Shown: positions 21,838 through 35,384, counted from the first letter of the stretch. The stretch: DNA of 64,000 bases from Isoetes taiwanensis (GCA_021234155.1 JAJEKV010000026.1:4016644-4080643); one strand, 5' to 3'. Notes: a model not told the origin generated them from the sequence alone. Numbers and translations are program-made.

Positions 21838-23552
21838 TGATAAGTATTGGCACCTCCCAAATAATGGGAGAAAAGCAGATATGGTAAGTATCTAGCTAAT
21901 GTGATCATATGGTAAGTTCAGCAAAAACATGACTGTAACTATAGTACACCCATGAGATATCTTGGCTTCAAGTTGGTTAATTATTGACTTATCAAGCTTA
22001 TTTGTGCTAAAATCCGTGTTTCATATTTGTTGTAAAGCCTCATGCTCAAGCCAATATTTATTCAAAATGATGATGTTTCACATGATGGCTTTGCCAAATC
22101 ATGCTCTTAATTATTACAATCTATGGAGGATGAAATATCTTTGGATATTATATGGACCGGGATCTTGAGTTGTATAATTCCCACCCTAGGAGATATTTCT
22201 CAAGGCAAAATTGGGCCTCCAATATCTATACGAAATGTCGGAAACGTCTAGGTAAGCTCTACATTTCCATTGGTTAAATATCGAGGTTTAAGGGTTTCTA
22301 AAAACCCTAACATACGTTTATGCTGCCGCTATGCACTACTATTAGCAGCCTATTCTGGCTTTTTGCATGTGACCTACAAGACTTGCTGCCTGCAAGCACG
22401 AATGCATCAAACTTGATTTGTTTCTGCAAGAAAAGGATCTCTTACACAAGTTCAAATTATTTGCCAGCTCTAGTTTGTGTCTGCAAGCACAAATGCATCA
22501 AAATGGTTTCTTGTGCTAGATATGGACCTCTTCTTCAATTTCGAATTTTGTTTCATGGAATACTTATGATATGTCCATCACGTTTGCTACTTGGCATAAA
22601 AGGGTTCTTTCTCTGATCAGAAAAACCTACTATATGGCCCATTCAAATCTGTGAAGTAAAGGATTTGTAAAGCAAAGGGCTACAATCCAAGTCTACAACC
22701 CAGGTCTGCATATATTTAACCAGATCTCTAAATGTTTCGTTTATGAGACATAACAATAGGCCAATAAGATATGCTATCTGATACCTACAGGCCAATATGA
22801 TATGCTAGTTGTACTTCTCTCGCTAAATATCCTCAGAAAAATCTACTGTGATGTTTAACAATGATATTTAATTTATTTGAATTGCTATGTTATTTGAACC
22901 GTACATTCTTAGTAGGCTCTCATTTACCAAGAGCAAATAGTACATTGGGTGAAGGGCGAAGAGCCAAGAATCACCTGGTGTACCTTTTGGCCTTTGTGCA
23001 TGGTCGGCTTCAGGTACGTGGTGATTCTTCTCCTAATGTATGTGCTTTGCTATTATGATGTATGGTTGCTTCAAACAGATGTGCTGGTCTAAGATAAATA
23101 CATTAAAGGATTGGATGATTCTGCAGCAAATATGGACACAAGTTTTGGATAATATTGTGACAAAAACCTTCTTATATGGCATTTGCATCTATAGTAAGGT
23201 TTTGTTAAAACATTATGTGTGATAATGCACTGGTTTAAGATAGAATGGAGATTCAGATCATATAATAATGATGCTCACACGAAAATCAGGTATTATCACT
23301 TTCTCTAGTATATATGGTTTTCATGAGTTTGAGAAAAGACAAGACAATGCTTTTTTCAATATACTGTAAGTGCAGAAATTGCCTTTCATGTGTACTGAGT
23401 TTTTCCATGAATATAGATATGGATATTTCCTTATAAATGGCTGTGAATGTACATCTTAAACTATGCTGAAGCTGAAAAAGTTATATGTTCCAATTACAAG
23501 ATGAATAATGGAGTATTTTGTGCTTGAAATTCAAATGATTAGAATAGAATAG

Positions 23553-25197
23553 ATTTTTTATCGTCCACGGAGACCAATTGGCCTATGGGACTTAACAAAA
23601 AGAGGGCAGCAAGCGTATTACTGTCAGGATTAAAAAATCCCGCCTCGAAAGGGTTTTCGAGGGAAAAACCTTAGCAGTAATAAGTATGCTGCTACACTGT
23701 ACAATTGTATAGGACAATTCAATACTGTTCCGGAACAACTAAGTCCGTGCATCCATAACCTCCTGGAGGTATGACCTCAACAAGCCCACTGATGCCGTAT
23801 ACAATAACTCATGCAACGGTTGGCCAGTCACTAGTAATTGAACATACTGCGCTCGGATATGGCAAACTCTGGGCAGATCTGGAGGACATGACATTCATCT
23901 TCAATGGCGCCCTGGTGGCAACACTTACAAAGCCTCTCCTCCCGTGCTTCCCGAGTCCAATGCCCTATCTCAATGCGGAGACGATGTGCACCCGCGAATG
24001 GAAGCTATAAGTCTGCGCTTCTTCATGGGTAAATGGGTGTACAAGTACTGGCGTGGGCCTTTTGTGAGCCTAGGATTGAGTTGCTGCTGATAGTGTGCCA
24101 GCTTAACGTGCGTCAGAGCATCTGTATCCCAGAGATTGTGAAGGAAAGTAACATCTAGGTACAGCTTTAGTTCATTGTGATCCTACATGTACGCATCTGT
24201 TTGCCTGTACACCCCAACGTGAGAACGACTGAGCTTGCTTATTCTTCCAGCAGGCTTTGAGGCGTTGGGAACCCATTGCTACGGCCAAAGCAAGGTTGGG
24301 CTAACATGTATCACCCATAGCGACCACCTTCTTGAAGTAAATAATATGGCGTTCCAATGCAGTCCGTCGAAGGGGTAGAAAACCTGTCTCCTGGAGTAGG
24401 ATCTGGTATGGAACTGTGGACTTTACCCCAAAGGCTCGTGCCAAGAAGGCTTTCTGCACCTGCTCGAGATCATTCCAGGTGGTGAGGGATATCACCGGAC
24501 CCCACACTTCTGCCCCACACAGGAGGACCGGCTCGACCAAGGCCCTAAACAAGTGTGACTAGTGGCCCCAGGCATATAACTCTGCCTTGTGGCTGTTGTT
24601 CTGCATGGCATATAGTGCTTTCCAACCCACCATGACTCGCAACCTGATGGCAACATCCCAGTGGGTGGTAGTAGAGAACTCGATCCCCAAGTACTTGTAG
24701 GTCGGAGCCACCTCTACATCTTATCCCTGATAAGTGAATGAGGGAAGCCTTGGCTGACGGGATGACGAAACTAGCAGTACTCTAGTTTTGGCCAGGTTAA
24801 CTCACATGCCAGTGAATCGGCAAAAAGTGTCAAGAGCATCCAGGTGACATTGCATGTCCTCTAGAGTATAGGCCAGGAGGTTAACATCGTCAGCATATAT
24901 GAGTTGCCGGATTGTGTGATGCATGAGATGGGCACCCACACCTCCATGCTCAGAAAGCCAATCTTCCAGCCGGTCAATGTATAGCCAAAGAGTGTGGGGG
25001 AGAGGGGGCAACCCTGACGTGCTCCAATACTACTGATTACCGGCTGTCCTGATGATGTGATACGGCCTGAGCATGCCTCGTATAGCCTGTATATTGCGTT
25101 CTGCAAGTCGGGGGTCCCCAGCTGCCTCAATCTGTCCCATAACTTGTCCCGGGGCACCGTGTCAAAAGCTTTTGGAAAATCCACGAAACAACAGTAC
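23553..25197 (-). mobile_element. 5'-truncated LINE inserted in repeat B
   Basis: The insertion is flanked by AGAATAG at 23546-23552 and 25198-25204 and ends, on its own strand, with a short A-run (plus-strand TTTTTT at 23554-23559). Comparison with copy A shows the empty site. Its minus strand encodes the C-terminal part of a non-LTR reverse transcriptase. About 740 bp of 3' sequence follows the coding part. Confidence 0.8.
24301..25184 (-). pseudogene. Non-LTR reverse transcriptase fragment
   Basis: The minus strand reads DFPKAFDTVPRDKLW (motif A region), then ARQGCPLSPTLFGYTL. After a frame change it reads LIYADDVNLLAYT, with the catalytic YADD box. A further shift gives FRALVEPVLLCGAEVWG near the C terminus. 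At least two frameshifts and several stops make it inactive. It begins within the finger domain because of 5' truncation at insertion. This class of enzyme copies its RNA at a nicked target. Confidence 0.85.
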
Positions 25198-25256
25198 AGA
25201 ATAGGGTAACATGGGGTCTGTTGAAAGATAGGGCTTGGATCAATGCTTGGAGCGCA

Positions 25257-25914
25257 TCTTTACTATATAATAATGTTTTGATGTCGTGGATCCAGCCCTA
25301 GCTTCAACGACTATGATTCGATTGCCCTAATCTGGATGGTCAGGATTTGATCAAAGATAAGACGGTGTAAAAGTTTCGTGGTCTAAAGGTTTTGTGGCCA
25401 TGGCAAGTCTGTATCTTCCATCCCGCGGGCCTCTGGGCACCTCTCCTTTCACTTATCTAACTAAATATAAGATTACTAGAAAATGGTTTTTGGGTTGCTT
25501 TTTCCGGGGATGTTCTCCGGCGATGGGTCCAGCTTAGGAACGAAGCGATGGGGTTAGGGAAGGGGGGTTTGGAGCGGATGGAATCATCGGAAGATGGAGC
25601 AGCTAAAGACCTTAGTGGGCTACAACACAAAAGGTATGGCCGCCTTGCTCCATCTCCCTGCTCACCCAAGTGAACCCCATCTACCTGCATCGCCGGATAG
25701 AAGCTGCCAAGCATCCTCTAGATAGGCCGCCTTATCCATGAATTAGTTTATGCAAAACAAATCGCCAAATAGTTTTATTTATTGTGGTGCTTGCAGAAGT
25801 TCTGCACTGACTTGCACAGAGCTGGAGTAACCTGCAACCTCGGTAAGTTCTGCACCAACTTGCAATTGGGTCCACCCTATATAAATCAAAGTTTTGTATC
25901 AGTTTTAGCAGAGA
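25257..25914. other. No recognised gene
   Basis: Only short frames on either strand; none has a known motif. The last seven bases (GCAGAGA, 25908-25914) are the left target-site duplication of the next LINE. Confidence 0.4.
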
Positions 25915-27305
25915 TTTTTTTTTTTTTTTTTTTTTTTTTTGGAATCAAGGCAGAGGTTGTATTCATTATAACACGAAATACATTTAGAAAAGGAGCTTAA
26001 ATCCCCTTTCTTAACAGAAATAGTCTCTCACTAAGGAGAGATCCCAAGTCCTAATATATATAACAACAGAAGGTAAAAACTGGAAAGATCCTGGAAAGTT
26101 TAAACCAGCAAAGATACTCTTAGTTTTCTCCTGGTCAGAATACTTCTGCTTCAGCTTGGATCAGATCTCCAAGATCGAATTCCTCTATCTTGTTCCTGCC
26201 GAGAATCTGGAGCCATTCATCCAATTCATGTATAGTGTGCATGGTGTTATCCAGCAGGCTAACAGATAGTGCCTCCCTCTGCCTTTGCTGCTCCTGGAAC
26301 AGTTTTTTGAAGACAGGCTTGAGAGAGTTATGCTGCCACAGGTCATCCTGCTTCAGAATTCTTCGTAAAGCTTTTGCCCTGATAATGAACATCTTGAGTG
26401 AAACCAGTGTGTCTCTAACCTCTACCTGATTCATTTCAGCATCCGGATTGAACATCCTAAAAGAGCCTTGAGCCCTCAATTTGTTGAATTGAGCTGCAAG
26501 ACAATAACAGAAAAATAAATGATTAGTTAAGAGGCCAAGGTGAAGTTTTAGATGCCAATGGTTCCAGACTGCCATCCCCATCCTGCAAGACCAGCTTGAA
26601 GAAGTTAAACAGACCCTTGAATGCACCAACTTTATCCCACATTTTGTCATATTCTTGTCCCCTTTCTCTCCTATGAGCAATTGCAGTCTCAATCAGTTTT
26701 GCAATGAATTGTCCTTTTAACCAGTTCATATTTGGAGGCAGATGCTGCATGATGACCCTATTCCTGTGAAGCCGGACACTCCATAAGGCTATGGATCTGA
26801 TAATGGACGTGAAGGGATTATTTTCATCAAGGAAAAGTAGGAAGCTACCATTTGTAGTGCCCGGGCTTAAGATGGTTAGATTCTGCACCCATTTCCAGAA
26901 AGGCAACAGCCACGGGCACTGGAATATGTGTAGAGAGGTCTCTTCCTGCCCACAGCCCACCCCACATGATGCATCTATAACATCATTATATTTTGAAGCT
27001 GCCACATTGCAAGTAAGGCTTTGATTGAGGATAAGCCATCTAAAAATAACTATCTTCCTTGCACAATATTGTTTCCAACCAGATCTTGCCATCCTGATAG
27101 CCAATTTTTCCTCACATTGCCATTTATCCGAGATTTTCAGATTGGAACTTTTAAGAAGCAGGGGGTAAATTCTTGCAACCCTATAGCCCTCCTTTCCCTT
27201 TACAGTCCAAGTGGTTTGGAACTCCCTTAGCTCAGCTATATCCCCTATTTTCTCCATGATTGTTTTGAAGATCTTCCTATCTGTCCCACTATTTCCCAAG
27301 GTTGT
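25915..27305 (-). mobile_element. 5'-truncated LINE with poly-A tail
   Basis: On the minus strand this insertion ends in 26 A residues (plus-strand T-run 25915-25940). Identical GCAGAGA duplications lie at 25908-25914 and 27306-27312. Its coding part begins at the truncation point near 27299. Together these are the signature of target-primed reverse transcription. Confidence 0.85.
26135..27299 (-). pseudogene. LINE ORF2 C-terminus with RT zinc-binding domain
   Basis: A 258-codon open frame (27299-26523) contains KWQCEEKLAIRMARSGWK, then IVIFRWLILNQSLTCNV, then CGVGCGQEETSLHIFQCPW and LLPFWKWV. This is the plant LINE zf-RVT pattern (C-x3-C, H-x4-C). A second overlapping frame (26692-26135) carries the downstream part (KMFIIRAKALRRILKQDDL). 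A frameshift near 26530-26690 separates the two. The reverse transcriptase core is missing through 5' truncation. Confidence 0.8.
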
Positions 27306-27312
27306 GCAGAGA

Positions 27313-29255
27313 AAATTAAGAGCGTATATGGCAGTATTTATTGCAGGCTGATTGATTCATTTAAAACAGCCTGGTTATTAGATGCCGAGGAATGGTTCCG
27401 GCAGAATTGTTGCTATAGCACTAAGCTTCTCCCTTTTACCGTAAGGGAAAACCTTGGCCTTTTGTCGGGCATTTCATCGGATGTAAACTCTGTGGCACAA
27501 AAGTAACCATTTTTTCCCCTTTTGAGATTCCGATAGCCAAAAGCTTTGTCTTGATGATGATTCAAGCTTCAGTTTGATAACTCTGTGAATTTGAGGTTAT
27601 TTTACCTCTACGGGTTTCAAAACTTCGTTTTACAGGCAAACGGCATGGGTTTGGATCTGGTTCAGGTTTTCCTTTTAGCTCGTCATTTGTTGGTGATTCG
27701 CCGGGCCACCCAGAGGTTAGAAATGATGGGAATGCCAGTTTGATTCAGTTTCAATTTCTGTAGGAGAGCAAATTCCTACCTGTTTCGGCCCTGCTATCCA
27801 AATTTGCAGCCCCAATTGAAGAGCCAAAGAAAAGGGCAAAAACATATCAGAAATTCTTGACTCTCCGCATTGTGGAAGCTCTCTTGCCATTTGTGGAGAA
27901 AATCTTCTCATATTTTATTGAATCCGAAGCTACAACAATTGACAGACGGTTTGGAGCCTCTTTTTGCTCCCAGATTCTTTTGCACAGAATAGTATGCTCA
28001 AAATCGACATTTGTTTACAATAAATAGATTGATATGGGTTGGAAATCTCATAGTAAATTGAAGTGCAGGGTGATTTTTCCTCTGTCATTTCATGCAGTGC
28101 CCTCTAATTTAAGCCATGAATTAGACCGCGAGCCAATTCCGATGCCTCCAGCCTTTGCTCTCTGATGGATTTAGTTGCCAACATAGCAAGGCCACGTGGC
28201 GGGTCTCCAGCACTGGTAGTTGGCTCACAAGGCAAATTGGCAGAAGGCAATTCCGACCCGGAGCTCATGTCTGTTTTTTATCTGTGGCTGCTGCCACAAT
28301 GGTGGTTGCCCCACTATTGGGGTGCTCACCTATTTAACCTCAATGGTTCTTCAACCACTAATTCCAGTGACATAATGCATTGCCTTTTAATGGTTTAAAA
28401 TTCAACATATCTTAATAATGCCTTAACATATTCAACCATATGACATAAAATGTGTTATTCATCATTAACATTTCCAATTTAAGCATTCCAGGTGCAGCAC
28501 AAACTTCAGACTAGGGAAATGTGTGACCACATTCAACCGGCTTAGGATCCAAGTAGCATGATTGCTGCTATGCAATTGGGGACTATTTGCAAATGTCAAA
28601 AGTCCTTCTGTAATTGGAACTTCAAGCTTAAAGAAGGGCGTGTGTTAGGGCAGATCAGATAATGGGAGAAGTTTCAGTATCTGACGCGCTTCTATATGTC
28701 TGGGTCCTGCATTACAAAAACAAAAACAAAACTATAATTTAGAGCTTCTATGTACTTCCCGAGCACTTTATCCGTATGATACGAAGGCCCATTCAAGATT
28801 TTTTTGTCCATAATTTACACAAGTTTTTATTCTTGGTTGGCCCTAGACTGATTTTGTGACCTTTGAAAATTATTAAAAGGTATTATCTCTGGCCTCATGT
28901 TAATTTTGAGGTGGTAACAGTGTATTCTGCCAAAACATATATGTCACCAATCTTATTGATTTTTCCTTGCACTTTTCATTTGCATTTATACCATTTGCAG
29001 ACATCGTTGCAGAACCGCAAAACTTAATGCAAAAACAAACTTAGCTCCTAAATCTGGCCAGCAATTTTCACCATGGCTGACTAAATGCTCTAGTAGTCAT
29101 TTATGTAAGAAGATCATTACCTACAGATTCTTGAGAAATTGGAGACCACAACTATAGGGAATGAACATCTCCTTTCAACACTGGCATGCTAAATTTAAAG
29201 CTCTTTTGAATTGCCTTCAAATAGTTCTATGAGTCCCTTCTTAGAGTCACTAAGA
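27313..29255. other. No recognised gene
   Basis: No frame above 80 codons and no motif I recognise. The sequence is moderately AT-rich and may be old retroelement debris. Confidence 0.4.
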
Positions 29256-29259
29256 CAGA

Positions 29260-30124
29260 GTCAATGAAGAATTTGTTTAGCAAGATGAAAAAGGTGAAAG
29301 GTTGGATGAACGTTTAGGGAAGAGATTGGTTTATGAATAAAAAGAAAGAAAAGCAAGCAATTTATAAGCGAATAGAAATGTCAGGGAGAAATTATTCTTG
29401 GAAAGGATAACTCGGCCTTACAAGAACAGGAATTTAATCTGGAAATCAAGGTTAAACTGGTTGAAGGAATGAGGTAAGGGCTTTCTCTGCGAAGTAGGTG
29501 TAAGTATATCAATATTTATTTATGGACAAAGGAAGAGCGACAGGAAGAAAGACCATTTTCTTTAGGACAGCCAAAAATAGGATCATTAATAATGGGATCG
29601 GAGAAGTCAAAACAGGGGATGGGGCTATATTAGAGAAAAGGACATCGAGGATTTCTTCCTCTTGGAATACTCTAAGTTATTTGATGAGCACTAGGTGGAG
29701 GATGATCTCCTTCAGGACTTTTTCAAGAACATCCCAGATTCTCCAGGCATCAAAGAGGAAGAATTGCTTGCTCTCCCTTTAGAAAAGGAATGGAGACCTT
29801 GAAAGCTATGGCAGCAGGTAAAAGCCCGAGACTAGATGGTTTTCCTCCCAAATTTTACATGGAATGCTGGGAAATATTAAAAGAGGACATCATTGTCTTT
29901 ATCCAAGGGGCTTGGAAAGCTAATACAATTAGCCCATCCATTAATGTAGGGCATACTGCCTTAATCCCTAAGGTGGAAAGCCTTGAACTTCTTGGGGATT
30001 AGAGATCCATTTTTCTAAAAAACACCACTTTACATACTTTTAGTCAAGCTCCTGGCTAACAGAGTCAAAGATGAACTATAGCAGGTGATCAACCCTTGCC
30101 GATCAGCTTTTCTACCCAATAGAA
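29260..30124 (+). mobile_element. Third LINE, RT N-terminal part (left of the CACTA)
   Basis: With frame changes it reads TIFFRTAKNRIINNGIGEV and METLKAMAAGKSPRLDGFPP. It continues with KFYMECWEILKEDIIVFIQG and SINVGHTALIPKVESL, and after a frame slip ends in a remnant of the AFLPNR motif. This is the finger region of a plant LINE reverse transcriptase. The frame stops at 30124, where a CACTA transposon enters, and resumes at 54422 with SILDSYIGASEGLIG. Confidence 0.8.
30122..30124. repeat. CACTA target-site duplication GAA (left)
   Basis: GAA directly before CACTACAAGAGG; the right copy is 54419-54421. A 3-bp duplication is characteristic of CACTA elements. Confidence 0.8.
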
Positions 30125-30310
30125 CACTACAAGAGGATGGGGGATAGTGTCAACCCTTGTGACAAGTCGTAGATCTAGTGTCAATTTTGTGTCAAATGCT
30201 ACTAACTTGACACAAAGTGCTTGTGTTGTGTCAAAATTTGTGTCTAGTGCATAGCGTCAAATATTTCATCAAAGCAATGACCCCCTTTTGTCAACCTTTA
30301 ACGCAACTTG
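30125..30310 (+). repeat. CACTA left terminus and subterminal repeats
   Basis: Terminal CACTACAAGAGG followed by at least seven copies of GTGTCAA, TTGACAC or GCGTCAA in both orientations within 180 bp. In characterised CACTA elements such motifs bind the TNPA-type protein. Confidence 0.7.
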
Positions 30311-33300
30311 ATTAGGTTATTGCGACAACTTTTGAACAAAATTATAGCCAAAATGTTATCCAAAATTTTATCTAATATTCAACGAGATTTTGAGGAGCAT
30401 TTGTCAACTTTATATCGCAATTTAAATGGGTTGTTGCAACAGTTTGTAAGCAATATTCTAACTAAGTCACTACAAGAGTTGCTTAATGCTTTTATACATC
30501 ATTAAATATATGTTATTGTAGCAAGGGCTATTACTTGGGATAATCCAACAATGGATTGGATACCTAAGAACTAGTCAGATGAAGGGGAATAAGTAATGGT
30601 GAAGAATGTACCTGAGAATATGAAAAAGGGAGCAAAGTGTTTAGGAAGGTAAGAAAATAAATGACATGTACCATTTTAGTGATAGTAATAAGCTTAAATG
30701 CTGATTAATCACATGCACACGTCAGTTTGTTCAATTAGGTCATGCTCAATATCCTCTATCTCATCATCATCTAGATATAAACAAAGAGCCAAACCCCTAA
30801 AGAACCAAACATCCTCATCATGATCGTGGATTGACGAACTAAATGGGGATCGGAGCACATAAGTTGTTTCTTTATCAACCTTCTCTCATTCTGAAAGTCC
30901 CAATGGTGATTCTAAAGGAACATATTCATTAGTATCATCCTCAAGCAAACCATCTCCCAAATACGCACCTTCCTCTTCAGTGTTGATGGCAATATCTTCC
31001 AGTTCTCCTTCTTCTGCGTCATGCAACAATAGGTCATAAACATCATTAGATATACCTAGAACACTCTCCCGACGACCACCACTGTCACCACTGCCACCTC
31101 CTCCACCACTACCACCATCATCAAAATCATTAGCAACATCAACATGAACGTCACCACCACCACTACCACCACCATTATCAAAATCATCATCATCATGAAT
31201 GTCATGAGAGAGCTCTTCCATATTATTTTCAGCTACAGAAAAAGCAATACGTCGAGCCCTTGGTTGACAATGTACGACAATCTACCACTTTGTATCATTA
31301 GGGTTCTCGTGGATAAATATCTGCTCAACCTGACTTGAAAAAACAAAAAGTTCTTTCATTTCAGGTAATACCTTCGAAGAATCCACTTCAGGAAATCCTG
31401 ATGGATGAGTTCTAACTGTCTTGCCACAACCTCTGCATACCACTTTGAACCATCGTGCCTTCAAAACTCTGCTACAGTAATCCAACTCAATAATGTCAGT
31501 CAAGATTCCCATGTAGTTTAGGCTACTCTCCAGAAGGTTGTGATCCCTGTTGCTAGATTGACTTTTTTGTTCAAAATAAAATGTAACCCTACACTTATCA
31601 ACACTGTTGATGCGAAAATGAAAATGCTGCCCGTATGCCCACATCGAAGTATAAAATCGTGTCTAGTTGATAGTAATGATGAGTAATATAGTATAAACAA
31701 AATGAAACTTCTGGTCAAAGATTTATAGCGCAAGCTCGTAATCATCATCTGGAATAACTTGACCACAATCTTTAGCTTCGTCCATACGAGCCAACAACCA
31801 CGTATTATCCATAACATCTGGAACAGATTGTCCCATTGATCGTCCTGTTGACCTTCTACGTGCATCCTCCTTGGCAATTTCATACAAGTCTCTCCATGGT
31901 TGTAAACTTGCAGTATTATTAAGAACAAACGTGCTTACCGCAAGATGCATGTCATCACTCAGACTTCGTTCTACACCATTACCCTGTAATACTTCTGATA
32001 TAATCTCCTTGAGTTCTTCTTTCTCCCGCAACTTAGGACCATCTGGATGGCACGAGGTAGTGATATTGTTAAGATAAAGTAGCGTTTCTTGTACAAGATG
32101 GCCTTCGGCCATGCAACCCTCTGGTTTTGCCATTTGACGAACAAAACTTTTAAGCACCTTCATGTAGCGCTCTAGAAAAAACATCCATCTACTAGGGGCA
32201 GGTCCTGCCAACCTTATCTCATTTGGAATATGTATCAACGGATGTGCCTGTTTATTAAGTACATTGTTTATTGTACTTATAGTATAGTTGCTAAAAACAA
32301 AAAGTATATAATTGCTTAGAATTTATTTAGTAGTACCTGTAGGTCAAAAAAACTGGTGGGAAACTCCTTTTCAATGTCACAAAGCAGTATAATCACTTCC
32401 TCCTCCACTTTTGATATTTCGGCTACATCGATCTCTTTAGAAGAGACCCACCTTGCAAATTTTCCCAATCGAAATATAATGCTCCTTACTTGTGGGGTCA
32501 AGAGGTCCCCTATCGCACAAGGAAGTATATGCTGCAAAGTACATATAATATCATTGCATATGTTGCAAAATAATCTATTGCAAGGAATAAGAGTACAATA
32601 ATCGAAGTGTACCTGAAGAAACTTGTGCCAATCATGCGTCTTCAACCCAGTGAGACTGCCTTTTTTTGTAAACACCTTTCTCAAAGAAGCCCCATATCCA
32701 GTTGGTGTCCGCACCTTTGCTATCCTCTTATTCACTTCAACCTGTTCTTTCTTTCCTAGAACCCATGCACCTTGTTTCCATGTTAGAGTCTTCTTGTCTT
32801 TTCTCTCAATGGGCCAATATTTTCTTTTTATATTGTGCTCTTTCAGATCCAATCTAGCAGCCAATGTTTCCCATTCACCCGTTAAATGCTGCCAAAGGGA
32901 ATGAGCAACATTCTTGAAAATGTGCATAGGATAAAGTAAATGGACCAACTTCAAGTCAGTCCAATACTCCAACCTATAAAAAATAGATAACCTCTTCATT
33001 CCAGGAGGAAGATTTGCATTGACATCTCTATAACCAGTCAAGTAATCCACATTGGGATTTTTCTTCTGCCAAGCATCCAACCAATCCTTGGGTGTCCATC
33101 TCTTTGGCTTCGGCGTGTCATCAGAGCCACCGCAGAATGGCCATCAGCCAAGTACTTTTTATACCCCAAATATATTTGCTTTTTTCAGATGTTTTGACCA
33201 GTAAGAGGTTAAGCTAGTCCCACAAGATGGGCATCCATATGCACCGCTTGTTTGTAGACCTGCATTGGGAATAAAGGTAAAGTATTAGAATAATGATTGA

Positions 33301-34893
33301 ACTTTGATAGATTTTGCACTAATACCTACTATATCATACCTGAAGCTTCAGAAAAACCTGGATAGTCATGAAGAGTAAAGCATAGCATCCCATAAAATGT
33401 AAAGTCGTGTGGAGTTTTAGAGATGTCGTACATGTGCACTCCCTTCCACAAAATTTCAAGTTCTTCTACTAAAGGTTCTAAGTAGACATTCATGTTTTTC
33501 ACTTTATATTTTCCTGCAATAGCCATTTCATGCTTAATAGAAAGTATAAATGAAACTCTACATAAATACATATTTGAAATGATCAAATAAATACAAAGGA
33601 TAAAGAAATGATACACATACATACCTGGAATGATCAAAGTCAACATAATATGGCTAGGTTTTGTAGCCATCCATGGTGGTATATTATAATTTAGAACTGC
33701 TACAGGCCACACACTATGTGAGGATGACTGAGTCCCCCATGGGCAAACACCATCAACCCCTAATCAAGCACAATTTCATTATTTTTGGACAATACCTGAA
33801 TTTATGGACCTTTTTTTGGTGAACTTGCTTCCCTGACAGTTTTAGTATACTAACAGACATCCCCAGCGAGTGCTGCATATGCTTCAAAAACAAGCACTGG
33901 AATGTTGACACTGTTGAGTAGTTTCTTCTTATTGGGAGGAGGCCTTCGTCAAATCGTTGAATGGATTGAATTCTGGTATGGATTTACCCTTCCACGCACC
34001 AACGTTCCTCAGTGTGATGGCTTGACACTCTGTGGTACATCACGGGCCATTCTCAAACTCATAAACTAGAGGCCCGGTGTGCCCAGTGTGCCCGGTCAAA
34101 CTCTCATCATCAGAGATGTGCACATATTTATTGAAAGACATGAACGATATAAAATCACATACCTATTTCTGTTTTGTACGAATGAATCGTCCAGTTGCAA
34201 GAGAAATTTCACGGTAAGACCTTCATGGATGGCTTGTCAAATGGACATACATGTTCTTCGGCCGAGTCGCCTATATCTCGACAATAGATAGTGCACATAT
34301 AGCTTTGGCATTGTAGTAGTCCATATATAATGAAATAGTCCAAAAATAAAAGTTGAGATTGCTAGACCGAAGGTGATGCCATACCTCTATCATGAGCATT
34401 TAGAGTCTCCTAGAGTGTATTTCCCTGACATTCAAACACATCTTCAACACTATGAGTCGGTTAGGAGTAAATGAGGCAGTAGTGAATTGTCCTGGCAAGA
34501 AATCATCTTAAAACTAAACACGTTCATATCTGCAAAGCAATGAAAGATACACCATCACAAATTGGGTACCTACATCACTTTCAAGCACAAAGCACACATG
34601 AAAATTACATGAAAACTTGGTGAAAATGTCTTACAAAAGGGAGATAAACAGAGAGAGGGAGGGGGGAGGGCGTCGGCTTAATTTGGTGAGCCCAAATTGG
34701 GGTTTGGTGCTTCAAAGTTGGGCACCCGCCTAATTTGAGGGCCCAAAAACAAAAAGAAATTGCCCTTAAATCCGCCCAATTTCGGTCGACCAAATGCGAC
34801 GAGCACCCATTTTGCTAGCCCAAATTTGCTCCGTGAGCTTGCCGGGGGATCCAATATCGTGCAGGGCTTGATGAGCTCAAACACTCGTTTAGT

Positions 34894-34926
34894 GGGCTCA
34901 AATTGGGCGGGCGCCCAATTTTGGGG

Positions 34927-34959
<33 letters not shown>

Positions 34960-34992
34960 CCCCCAAAATTGGGCGCCCGCCCAATTTGGGCC
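34894..34992. repeat. Hairpin of two 33-bp arms around a T-tract
   Basis: The left arm 34894-34926 (starts GGGCTCAAATTGGGCGGGCG) pairs with 34960-34992 at about 31 of 33 positions. The loop is about 29 T residues. Each arm contains its own palindrome AATTGGGCG..CGCCCAATT. Confidence 0.8.
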
Positions 34993-35384
34993 GACCAAAG
35001 TGAGCAACGGCCGTGTTCGTGGTCACCAAAATGGCACCAGCCCTGCATGAAATTACACCCCTGCAAGCTCGCTGGACAAATTTGGGCTGTCAAAATGGGT
35101 CCCTGTCGCATTTGGTCGACAGCATGGTGAGCCCTATTTACTTACAACCACCAGATTTGATCCAAGCTAGTAGCATAACAAACTTCTAATAACAGCATCT
35201 TTAGCACATCTTTGATTCAAGCTGTTCTAGCTACGTGATTTGAACAATCCTACCTCAGTTTGAAGACGAAGGTGCGTCTCATCATCTCATCATCAGTGCG
35301 TTCTTGAATGTTGCAACATGCCTGTAACAAACATTCTTGCAATGGTACAAATGTATTCTTGTCGTCAACATTCAAATAGACTTT

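Larger units (their letters stand above)
21838..25256 (+). repeat. Direct repeat copy B, interrupted by a LINE
   Basis: Begins TGATAAGTATTGGCACC and ends GCTTGGAGCGCA, matching copy A. Compared with A, it has about 320 extra bases after 22245, lacks about 30 bases near 22050, and is split at 23553-25197 by a retrotransposon. The remaining sequence aligns base for base over long stretches. Confidence 0.65.

Noticed and set aside
22240-22560. An intron present in repeat B and absent from A
   Set aside because: The insert starts near AGGTAAGC, like a donor, but has no AG acceptor at the other border and the repeat is not coding. A plain indel fits better.
31144-31338. Thr/Ile-rich plus-strand frame
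   Set aside because: Antisense of the Asp/Gly-rich tail of the TNP2-like transposase.
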